DNA from: Pirellulaceae bacterium
GTDB lineage: Bacteria; Planctomycetota; Planctomycetia; Pirellulales; Pirellulaceae
Assembly (NCBI GenBank): GCA_028281725.1
Contig: JANQJJ010000464.1
Span: 1 to 53,781 of the forward strand
DNA: 53,781 nucleotides
Direction of reading: 5' to 3'
The position numbers were made by a program, and so were the translations under genes. Of the stretch, positions 44,398 to 52,224 are shown piece after piece. The notes under the pieces were generated by a model, which was given only the letters and a program-made list of their open reading frames with translations, was not told the origin of the DNA and ran no database searches. How positions within the stretch are numbered: the first letter of the stretch is position 1; every line of letters starts with the position of its first letter.

Positions 44398-45585
44398 CTA
44401 GAGCATTTCTTCGAGCAGCTTCCAGCAGAGGAGCTGCATGCGAGGTAAATGAAACGGGCCCTTCCAGAGGTTGCCCTTGAGCGTGGAGCTGATCGCCGCA
44501 TCGCGTCGCAAGTATCCGAACCATTCTCGCCGCTCGGGATCCGGAAAATGCCGATACGACCACTCGTGGACCTGCTGATGCCAGCGAAGGAACTGCTTGT
44601 CTTCGGTCAATAGGTAGGCCAGCAACGTCGCAATGATGGTTTCGTTGTGCGGCCACCAGAACTTCATGTCGTGCCAATACTCCGGCACCGGGCCACCGTG
44701 CAAATCGACGAAGGAGAGCATGCCTCCGTACTGCGGGTCCCAGCCGCGTTGCCACATCCACCGGAGCATTTTCGTGCCCAGCGAAATGAGTCTGGGCTCG
44801 TTCCGCAGTTTTCCTTCCCACAGGATGAACCAGGCTGCCTCAATGGCGTGGCCTGGATTGAGCGTGCGACCATCGAAGTGATTCAGGATCTCCCCGTCAT
44901 GGCTGATCGTTTCCATGACCACCTCCTGATCGTCACGCACGAAGTCACGCTCAATGATAGCGATCCCCTGGTCGATCCAATGATCTGCCCGCGAAAAACC
45001 AATGGCTTCACGCAGTTCTTGAGCTGTCGCCATGGTGATCATCGGAAAACCGATGCTCCGCATCCGCCGAGCGGGTTCGAACTTGGCTTCCGCTACCGGA
45101 GGATTTGTATTGTGATCGACGAACCGCTCAAATGCCGCAATCGCCTTGGCCGCGTACTCCGGTTGTCTGGTTGCCTTGGAGTACTGGGCGTAGGCAATGC
45201 TGGCAAAACTCTCGGAAAACGCGTAGCGGCGTTTGCGGATCGGACGTCCGTCGCGAGTGACCTGAAACCACATGCGGCCGCCGAGCGGATCATAGCAGTG
45301 TTTGTCAAGAAAGCGGATGCCGAGTTCAGCGGCATCGAGCCACTGCGAGTTTTGCTCGACCGTATTGAACAGCTTACTCAGCAGCCAAGCGAATCGCCCC
45401 TGCTGCCACACGCCTTTGTCGGTATCGACGACCGTTCCGTCCGCATCGCGGCATGTCAGGTAGCCGCCATGTTGGTGATCCAGACATTGGTCGGTCAACC
45501 AAAACGGCAGCGTATCCTGCAGCAGTCCGTCGCGGTAAACCGGTAACAATTCACACAGGTTATCGCGACCGGCAGGCTGAGGCAT
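44398..45585 (-). CDS. AGE-family epimerase/isomerase
   Basis: A 395-residue (alpha/alpha)6-barrel protein of the N-acylglucosamine 2-epimerase/cellobiose epimerase family. Conserved parts are GGYLTCRDADG, NPGHAIEAAWF (catalytic His region) and FWWPHNETIIATL. Members act on N-acetylglucosamine, cellobiose or mannose, and the substrate here cannot be told. It is convergent with lpdA and 18 nt ahead of the LRR gene's end. Confidence 0.9.
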   Translation of the reverse strand: MPQPAGRDNLCELLPVYRDGLLQDTLPFWLTDQCLDHQHGGYLTCRDADGTVVDTDKGVWQQGRFAWLLSKLFNTVEQNSQWLDAAELGIRFLDKHCYDPLGGRMWFQVTRDGRPIRKRRYAFSESFASIAYAQYSKATRQPEYAAKAIAAFERFVDHNTNPPVAEAKFEPARRMRSIGFPMITMATAQELREAIGFSRADHWIDQGIAIIERDFVRDDQEVVMETISHDGEILNHFDGRTLNPGHAIEAAWFILWEGKLRNEPRLISLGTKMLRWMWQRGWDPQYGGMLSFVDLHGGPVPEYWHDMKFWWPHNETIIATLLAYLLTEDKQFLRWHQQVHEWSYRHFPDPERREWFGYLRRDAAISSTLKGNLWKGPFHLPRMQLLCWKLLEEML

Positions 45586-45603
45586 TCGATATCCCGTGTC
45601 CTG

Positions 45604-46437
45604 CTATTTGAGTGAGACGCGACCGCCCAACTCTTCCAGCGCCTCCACTTGAGCCTTCTTGGCGCCGTCGTTTAGTGGGTTTCCTTTCAGGAAAACTCTC
45701 CAGAACGGCGCGAATTGCCGATCCTTGTCGGCCTCGGCCATTTCGACCAACGTGGACAAATCATCGAGTTGGTTGCCCTTAAGATTGACGTACGCTAGTC
45801 TCGTTAGCGGCTTGAGGAATCCGACGTCCTTAATCTTACAATTCTCCAAATCGAGCGAAGTCAAGAACTTGAGCTTTCCAAGCGGCGCGAGGTCCTTGAC
45901 CGGATTGCCTGCCAAGTAGAGCGTCCAGATCTTGGGAAGCTTTTGAACCACTTCCACGTTCTCAATCTGATTTTCTGACAGATACAAAGATCGCATGTTC
46001 GTCATCTTCGCCAAAGGGCTGATGTCTTTGACTTGGTTGCGGGAAAGCTCCAGGTACTGGGTTCGTTTGAGTTCGGCCAGCGGCTCGATGGTTTCGATCT
46101 GGTTGCCGGCCAGATTGATCGACTGCAACAGTTCCAGGCCCGCCAGCTGGGAGATGTCCGAGATCTCGTTGTCCTCCAAATCCAGCTCTTGCACCGCCAG
46201 GCAGTGTTCCAGGCCGGTCAGGTCCTTGATCCCTTTGCCTTTGCCATGCACCTGGGAAATGTTCTTCACGTCCTCTTTAGTGAGCGGTTCCTCGTTGTAT
46301 CGCTTTGCGAAGACCTCCTTGCGAACAGCCGCTTCCAGGGCCTTGTCAGGAAAGAGGTCTTCAGCCAAGGTCAGGCTCGCAGGCCAAGCAATCAGTGAGA
46401 ACAACGCGGCAACACAGGACAAACGTGGGTGGTTCAT
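45604..46437 (-). CDS. Secreted leucine-rich-repeat protein (SDS22-like)
   Basis: A 277-residue protein with a signal peptide (about residues 1-25). It has about seven 22-residue leucine-rich repeats between residues 72 and 227, each in the pattern LxxLxLxxNxIxDIxPL typical of SDS22/internalin-type repeats. LRRs of this type form binding surfaces for proteins or glycans outside the cell. It lies 18 nt upstream of the AGE epimerase gene on the same strand, so the pair may be co-transcribed. The 286-nt region before it shows no clear promoter. Confidence 0.85.
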   Translation of the reverse strand: MNHPRLSCVAALFSLIAWPASLTLAEDLFPDKALEAAVRKEVFAKRYNEEPLTKEDVKNISQVHGKGKGIKDLTGLEHCLAVQELDLEDNEISDISQLAGLELLQSINLAGNQIETIEPLAELKRTQYLELSRNQVKDISPLAKMTNMRSLYLSENQIENVEVVQKLPKIWTLYLAGNPVKDLAPLGKLKFLTSLDLENCKIKDVGFLKPLTRLAYVNLKGNQLDDLSTLVEMAEADKDRQFAPFWRVFLKGNPLNDGAKKAQVEALEELGGRVSLK

Positions 46438-46723
46438 AGGATTCGTCTCGAAGCGAAAAGCCGTTTTCTGAGGGAAGGGAATTGGGGTGGGGATCTTATC
46501 GCTATATGGTAATCGCAGAGCAACGCAGGTGCCAAGCGGCGCAAAAGGCGGTTATCCGGAGTTCCAGCTTGCTACCGAGTGTGCCATAATCTGGAGGATC
46601 GGCTGAATGTGCCCAGCAGCCGATCGCGATGGAGCCACGGTATGGAATGCCAATCAACACCCCTGGTTGCGACAGGCAGGTTAGCCAGCAACACTCCCAT
46701 ACCAAGGCCTGGAGCTGGAGCGA

Positions 46724-47353
46724 GTGCGCGTACTACTGACTGCTTTCGAACCCTACGATGAGTGGGCTGACAATTCCAGTTGGCTGACGCTCGTCGACCT
46801 CCTCAAAGACCACCCTACTTCGTTTGAGCTGGTCACGCGCCGCTACCCGGTCGATTTGCCGGCCCTGCAAGCCAAGCTCAGCGAGGATTTGGCAAGCCCC
46901 TACGATGCGGTCCTGCATTTGGGGCAGGCCCCTGGGGCTTCCTGCGTCAAGCTCGAGGCGATAGCACTGAACATTGCCGGTCGTGTGGAAGATCATGGTG
47001 AAGAGTTAGCATGCCTGATTGAGTCAGCACCGCTCGCGTTTCGTAGCCAGATGCCAATCGGACGCTGGGCAGAGATGCTTCGCCAAGTAGGAATTCCGGC
47101 TAAGGTTTCCTATCATGCCGGCACGTTTCTCTGCAACGCTACCATGTACCTGACTCATCACTGGGTTGAGTCGCGAAGCTGGTCGACTCAGGTCGGATTT
47201 GTGCATCTTCCGTTGGCAGCGGAGCAAGTCGCCGCAGGGGGCCCAGCGCTCGCCTCGTTGCCGGCTGCGACACTCTCCCGGGCGGTTCGCTTGCTGCTGG
47301 AAGACTTGGCCTCCGTCTCGAAGGCAGGCTCGCCGGCTGAAAACGTGGCTTAG
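46724..47353 (+). CDS. pcp: Pyroglutamyl-peptidase I (C15 family)
   Basis: A 209-residue cysteine peptidase that removes N-terminal pyroglutamate from peptides. The catalytic set is complete: Glu78 in LEAIALN, Cys137 in GTFLCNAT and His161 in FVHLP. The start is GTG at 46724 with GGAG 9 nt upstream (46711-46714). The length matches the family (about 205-215). No peptide transporter lies nearby. Confidence 0.92.
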   Translation: MRVLLTAFEPYDEWADNSSWLTLVDLLKDHPTSFELVTRRYPVDLPALQAKLSEDLASPYDAVLHLGQAPGASCVKLEAIALNIAGRVEDHGEELACLIESAPLAFRSQMPIGRWAEMLRQVGIPAKVSYHAGTFLCNATMYLTHHWVESRSWSTQVGFVHLPLAAEQVAAGGPALASLPAATLSRAVRLLLEDLASVSKAGSPAENVA

Positions 47354-47556
47354 CATCCTGCGGGAAATCCCATGTCGACCGACCGCGCCAGTTATGCTAA
47401 ATCCTTGGGTAACCCGGTAACAACGCTCAGCATGACCATCGATCGGTGGACAAGCGAACCGAAGACCGCCGGCGCGGGATATGCGGTCGCCCTAAGATAG
47501 ATACAGACGACGTCGACGCGGATAGCCAACTCAATCATCAAGCAGGATCGACTCGC

Positions 47557-49518
47557 ATGAGTGACACGTTCAGGACACGCTCGAAGAATTTTATCGCAAT
47601 GATCAGCATGCTCGTGCTGGTCGCGGCTCCGGTCGCTGCCGAGCCGAACGAGTCGCCGGACATTCTGGGACGCGCGCTGGGACCGTTCGCGTTGACCGAT
47701 TTCCGCGGCCAGGTGATTACGCAAGACGATTTTGCAGACGCCGACGTCCTGGTGGTTGCCTTCCTAGGTGTGGAATGCCCTCTGGCCAAACTCTACACTC
47801 AGCGGCTGGTAGAACTCCGTAAGCAGTTCGCCGACGACCGGCGCGTCGCCTTTCTGGGCGTTGACGCCAATATCCAAGATTCCTTGGCTGAGTTGGCCGC
47901 GCATGTGCGACGATACGAAGTCTCATTTCCTCTTGCCAAGGATAATCGGCAGAAGCTGGCCGATGCTCTCGGCGCGACGCGCACGCCGGAAGTGTTCGTC
48001 CTTTCTCGAGATCGAGTGGTTCAATATTACGGACGCATCGATGACCAGTACGGAATCGGTTATGTGCGGGATGAACCCAAAACACATCAGCTGCGAGATG
48101 CGATCACGCAGTTGCTCGCCGGTGAGAGCGTTTCGGAACCGCATCGCCCGGCAGTCGGATGCGTGATCGGCCGGTCCAAAAAGCCCGATGCGAGCTCACC
48201 GGTCACCTACTCGAACCAGATCGCCAGGATTTTTCGAGATCACTGCGTCCAATGCCATCGCGAAGGCGAGATTGGTCCCTTTGCACTGACCGAATACGAA
48301 GAGACGGTGGGCTGGGCAGAGATGATTCTTGAGGTCGTCGAAGACCGCCGCATGCCGCCTTGGCACGCCAGCCCGAGTTCCAAGCAGTTCGTCAATGATT
48401 GCTCCCTGACCGAGCAGCAGATCGCCCACATTCGCGCGTGGGTGGAGGCGGGAGCGCCCGAAGGCAATCCGGACCAGTTGCCTGAGCCCAAACACTATGT
48501 GGCTCAGTGGCAGCTCCCCCAAGAACCGGATGTCATCATTGACGTCAGCCCCGAGCCCTTCACCGTGCAAGCCGAGGGTGAGGTCGAGTATCAATACTTT
48601 CGCGCTGACGCCGAGTTCCCCGAAGAAAAGTGGATTCTCGCCGCCCAGTTGCTGCCGGGCAATCGTGAGGTCGTTCATCACATCCTAGCCTTTGCCCGTC
48701 CGGCCGGATCGCACGATGGCTTGGGGGGCGAGAGAGGATTCTTGGTGGGCTATGTGCCGGGCTCCTATGCGGCCGTGTTTCCCGAGGGGACTGCCAAGCG
48801 AATCCCAGCCGGCAGCGAATTGATATTTCAAGTGCACTATACGCCAACCGGCAGAGAGCAGATCGACCATAGCAAGCTGGGAATTGTCTTCGCAGATCCC
48901 GACACGATTACGCATGAGGTGAAGACGACCAGCGCGGTGCAGCCGAAGCTGCGCGTTCCGCCGAACGAGGCCAACTATCGCGTGTCGGCCTACTCCCCGC
49001 CACTCCCGGCCTGTCAGCTACTGACGATGGCGCCGCATATGCATTTGCGAGGCAAGTCGTTTCGTTACACGTCCCTGGGCCCCGATGGCGCTCGGGAAAT
49101 GCTATTGGATGTGCCCCAGTACGACTTCAACTGGCAAACGGGCTATCGATTGGCCGAGCCGCTCGACCTGCCTGCGGGATCTCGGATCTTCTGCGAAGCA
49201 GCTTTCGACAACTCTGAGGACAATCTCAACAACCCGGATCCGTCCAAGGAGGTTCGTTGGGGTGACCAGACGGACGACGAAATGATGATCGGCTACTTCG
49301 ATATTGTCGTTCCTCGAAAGGCTGATCTATCCGCGCGAGCGCAGCTGATCCGTGACCTGAAACAGCGCGGCAATTGGTCGAGCCTGTGCCAGAAGTTCGA
49401 CCGGGATCGTAGCGGCACGATCGAGCGGAAAGAAGTTGCCTCACGTCTGAGCGATCGGTTTGACTTGCTCGATCTCAATCAGGATGGCTCCCTAACCGAG
49501 GATGAGTTCGAGCAATAG
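47557..49518 (+). CDS. Exported redoxin-cytochrome c-PHM-like copper monooxygenase-EF-hand fusion
   Basis: A 653-residue protein from the ATG at 47557 (AGGA about 10 nt upstream) with a signal peptide (residues 1-29). A redoxin domain (about 30-190) has only one Cys, Cys74, in the active-site position. A class-I type cytochrome c segment has C230-x2-C233-H234 and an axial-type Met266 in RRMPPWH. The C-terminal half matches copper type II monooxygenases: His374-His375 and His427 (CuH site), His494 and His496 with Met576/577 (CuM site), in the order of peptidylglycine hydroxylating monooxygenase. Two EF-hand loops follow (D615-E626, D639-E650). The substrate is unknown. This combination in one exported protein is the most striking gene here. 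Confidence 0.85.
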   Translation: MSDTFRTRSKNFIAMISMLVLVAAPVAAEPNESPDILGRALGPFALTDFRGQVITQDDFADADVLVVAFLGVECPLAKLYTQRLVELRKQFADDRRVAFLGVDANIQDSLAELAAHVRRYEVSFPLAKDNRQKLADALGATRTPEVFVLSRDRVVQYYGRIDDQYGIGYVRDEPKTHQLRDAITQLLAGESVSEPHRPAVGCVIGRSKKPDASSPVTYSNQIARIFRDHCVQCHREGEIGPFALTEYEETVGWAEMILEVVEDRRMPPWHASPSSKQFVNDCSLTEQQIAHIRAWVEAGAPEGNPDQLPEPKHYVAQWQLPQEPDVIIDVSPEPFTVQAEGEVEYQYFRADAEFPEEKWILAAQLLPGNREVVHHILAFARPAGSHDGLGGERGFLVGYVPGSYAAVFPEGTAKRIPAGSELIFQVHYTPTGREQIDHSKLGIVFADPDTITHEVKTTSAVQPKLRVPPNEANYRVSAYSPPLPACQLLTMAPHMHLRGKSFRYTSLGPDGAREMLLDVPQYDFNWQTGYRLAEPLDLPAGSRIFCEAAFDNSEDNLNNPDPSKEVRWGDQTDDEMMIGYFDIVVPRKADLSARAQLIRDLKQRGNWSSLCQKFDRDRSGTIERKEVASRLSDRFDLLDLNQDGSLTEDEFEQ

Positions 49519-49565
49519 TCTCTTCCGCCTACACCCGGCGAAAAACGCGTAGACCACGACATCCG

Positions 49566-49589
49566 GCGCGCCGAGGCACCTCGGCGCGC
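49566..49589. terminator. GC-rich hairpin, possible bidirectional terminator
   Basis: Perfect 11-bp arms GCGCGCCGAGG (49566-49576) / CCTCGGCGCGC (49579-49589), between the convergent fusion-protein gene and the small secreted protein gene. There is no T-tract. Confidence 0.4.
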
Positions 49590-49598
49590 TGACTAGTT

Positions 49599-49616
49599 GC
49601 TTCGCTTGGGCGAAGC
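49599..49616. terminator. Second adjacent hairpin, possible terminator
   Basis: Perfect 7-bp arms GCTTCGC (49599-49605) / GCGAAGC (49610-49616) with a TTGG loop, immediately behind the first hairpin. The pair may act together to end transcription from both sides. Confidence 0.4.
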
Positions 49617-49623
49617 GAAGGCG

Positions 49624-50049
49624 CTAAAATACGTCCAGGATGAAATGATGCCCGGAGTGATACCGTCTGGGGCTCGGGTAGTAGTTGTGCCAATGGCGGT
49701 TGTAGACCGGAATCTGCATTTCCGGTGGATAGCGATGATACAGACTATCGCTGCTGCGATAGTATTCGCTACCGCGGAAGTTTTGCGGATAAAAGACGTA
49801 AGGATAGTGATAGAATCGCGAGCTATCACGGTTGCTCGCCGCACCTCCCCACTGCTGACCGAAGGCCATCGCGCGAGGCGTCTGATTAAAACTGGTTGCT
49901 GAGGAAGCATAGTCTTGACCATAGGAAGCCAATTCGACATTGGCTTGGCCAGACGCACTGGCTACCAATTCGCCAGTCTGTGCTGACGCCGATGTGCCAA
50001 GGGTGCAAGCTGCAGCCACTGCCATCGATAGAGACAATTTGCGGAACAT
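49624..50049 (-). CDS. Small secreted Tyr/His-rich protein of unknown function
   Basis: A 141-residue protein with a clean signal peptide (about residues 1-24, ending SASAQ). The mature part has no cysteine. The C-terminal 60 residues are rich in Tyr, His, Arg and Ser (for example HWHNYYPSPRRYHSGHH). Planctomycetes carry many such short exported proteins, but I do not recognise a family. It stands alone, convergent with the fusion-protein gene. Between 50050 and 50336 I see no further gene. Confidence 0.75.
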   Translation of the reverse strand: MFRKLSLSMAVAAACTLGTSASAQTGELVASASGQANVELASYGQDYASSATSFNQTPRAMAFGQQWGGAASNRDSSRFYHYPYVFYPQNFRGSEYYRSSDSLYHRYPPEMQIPVYNRHWHNYYPSPRRYHSGHHFILDVF

Positions 50050-50336
50050 GTTTCAAACCCCCTGGGACTCGTTTGCCGCAATCTGGATCTGGATTGCGAC
50101 ATTCTGTTGTTTTCTTCAGCGGAAGAACGTGGAAGCCGTTTTTCCAACAGCCCTTCGCGGTTTGAGATCGGCAATCGACAAAGGCCGAGTTGAACGAATA
50201 TCCTGCACATCCGTCATTACAAAATCGAGCATCACTCTGCGCAAACTTTACCGGTCCGTTCCAGCCACGCCGGGGAGTGAAGCCAAAAACACGAGCCATT
50301 GCTGGCAATTGGGAAGTCCAGGAGCGAACCGCCGAG

Positions 50337-51119
50337 TTACTCAGGCATCTTGCCCTGAGCGATTTCCTCTTCCCACTGATCCATGAGAGGCCAATCGACC
50401 GCGCACGTCCCGAAGTCGGCCATATGGACGTATTCCTGCAAACGGGCAATCGTCTTGTCCAGCATGGCATCGTCCTTGCGGAAAATCGGGCCATGACTGG
50501 GCAGCAGCCACTGGACATCACTGCTGCGGATGCGCTGCAGCGACCGAATGAAGGCGGGGATGTCACTGCCATGGTGAGCGTCGATCGCGCCCACGCAACC
50601 ATCTCGATAGATGTTGTCCCCACTGAACAACAGGTCGCCCATCCGAAAGGCAAGTTGACTGTCCGCGTGCCCCGGAGTCGACCAAACTTCCAACTTCAGC
50701 CGCCCGACGGAGATCACCGAACCTTCGTCCACGACATGCTCGGATTCCACTTTCGGCATGTCGAGATGGATGTTCTGCGCTTCGATCTCGGCAAACGTGC
50801 GAAGTTTGTCCCCCGTGGCCAACAACCGCGCCGCCTTGGGATGAGCGGTAACGGTCGTCTTGAGCAACTGTTTGGCCATGGCCAGCCCTTGCCCATGGTC
50901 AACGTCCGCATGGGTGGCGATCAGCGTCTTGCATTTTGAGAGAGGAAAATCAAGTTCACGAACCAACTCGACGATTTCCTCCACGGATTCTTCGTAACCA
51001 ATATCGATCAAAACCCATTCGTCACCATCAAAAACCAGGTAGACATTGCACCCGATCACGTGGCCCGCCTGAAAGTTGAGCTCAATCACATTGGGAAAGA
51101 TGGTCTTGCGGTCCAGCAT
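50337..51119 (-). CDS. MBL-fold metallo-hydrolase
   Basis: A 260-residue protein of the metallo-beta-lactamase superfamily. The metal motif H70-A-D72-V-D74-H75 replaces the usual HxHxDH with Asp at the second His position. Further ligands are His151 in STPGHADS, Asp168 in FSGDN and His209 in LPSHG. This pattern is of the glyoxalase II/hydrolase type. Metal content and substrate are open. It is divergent from the AlkD-like gene, with starts about 200 nt apart. Confidence 0.88.
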   Translation of the reverse strand: MLDRKTIFPNVIELNFQAGHVIGCNVYLVFDGDEWVLIDIGYEESVEEIVELVRELDFPLSKCKTLIATHADVDHGQGLAMAKQLLKTTVTAHPKAARLLATGDKLRTFAEIEAQNIHLDMPKVESEHVVDEGSVISVGRLKLEVWSTPGHADSQLAFRMGDLLFSGDNIYRDGCVGAIDAHHGSDIPAFIRSLQRIRSSDVQWLLPSHGPIFRKDDAMLDKTIARLQEYVHMADFGTCAVDWPLMDQWEEEIAQGKMPE

Positions 51120-51317
51120 AGGAGTCGATTCGATCTAGGAGTTTTTCTTAAAATCGATACGGTCGGCAGAGCAGAATTGGGACTGTCGGATTGTAGGTCC
51201 TCAGGCCAGGCTTTACAAACGGGGCTGCCACGCAGTCTTGGCAAAGTTTCTGGATCGGACCGCTGTTTTCCGCCGCTCGTGAAATATGGTGGTCGACTCA
51301 CATCTGGGAGAGGATTT

Positions 51318-52055
51318 GTGAAGTTGTCGCACACCGGCGTCGTCGCCGAGCTGAAGAAGGTTGCTCGCCGAGACAAGGCCCAGTTTTTGCCGAAGTTCTT
51401 TCAAGCCTATCCCGGCGGTTATGGAGAGGGCGACCAATTTCTCGGGGTGGTGGTGCCCGACCAGAGAAAGATTGCGCGGCAATTCCGTGAGCTTTCTAGA
51501 GCGGACATTGCCAAGTTGCTTAAATCGCCTTGGCACGAATGTCGATTGACGGGGCTCTTGATCCTGGTCCACCAATTTGAACGAGCCGGCAAAGGGGCCG
51601 CTGGCGACCAAGGCGCGGCCGAGCGACAGGAAATCGTTGACTTCTACTTGAGCCATCTTACTCGATTGAACAACTGGGATTTGGTCGACAGTTCGGCCCA
51701 CAAGATTCTGGGGCAGTATCTCCTCAAGCGGCGCGGTCGCCGAAAGCTCCTGGACAAGCTTGCCAGAAGCAAGAATCTCTGGGAGCAGCGAGTTTCAGTG
51801 ATCGCCACGATGCCGCTGATTCACCACGAGGAATTTGACGATTTTTTGCGACTGGCGCGGAAGTTCCTCGGGCACCCCCACGACTTGATGCATAAAGCGG
51901 TCGGCTGGATGCTGCGTGAAATGGGCAAGCGAGACATCAGCCAACTGCGAGCATTTCTTGACCAACACGTTTCCGAGATGCCCAGGACCATGCTGCGGTA
52001 CGCGATCGAAAAACTTCCCCAACCAGAACGCAAGCGGTGGCTGGCACGCGAGTGA
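51318..52055 (+). CDS. AlkD-like DNA alkylation repair enzyme
   Basis: A 245-residue HEAT-repeat DNA glycosylase. It has the AlkD active-site set Trp120 and Asp124 (NNWDLVDS) plus Trp155 (LWEQRVS), equal to Bacillus AlkD W109, D113 and W187. AlkD removes N3- and N7-alkylated purines without base flipping. GTG at 51318 has AGGA nearby (51311-51314) and gives the family length. The open frame continues upstream to 51060 but that part is unlike the family. Confidence 0.9.
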   Translation: MKLSHTGVVAELKKVARRDKAQFLPKFFQAYPGGYGEGDQFLGVVVPDQRKIARQFRELSRADIAKLLKSPWHECRLTGLLILVHQFERAGKGAAGDQGAAERQEIVDFYLSHLTRLNNWDLVDSSAHKILGQYLLKRRGRRKLLDKLARSKNLWEQRVSVIATMPLIHHEEFDDFLRLARKFLGHPHDLMHKAVGWMLREMGKRDISQLRAFLDQHVSEMPRTMLRYAIEKLPQPERKRWLARE

Positions 52056-52224
52056 AAGCCGCCCGACAACCACCGGTCGAGGATCGCCCGCCGGTGGCAT
52101 TCTTTGCGGTGGCTCGGTGGCGGCATTAGAATGCCATTTCCCGACTCGTTCGGACCCTCCTACTTGGTTGCCAGCCAACCGCGAGGGGCAGACGTCTAGT
52201 GAGGTGCTTGCTGGTGGAGAGAAC

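Noticed and set aside
52123-52136. GGCATT-AG-AATGCC near-palindrome after the AlkD-like gene
   Set aside because: A loop of only two to four bases and a weak T-run make it a poor terminator. It could be chance.
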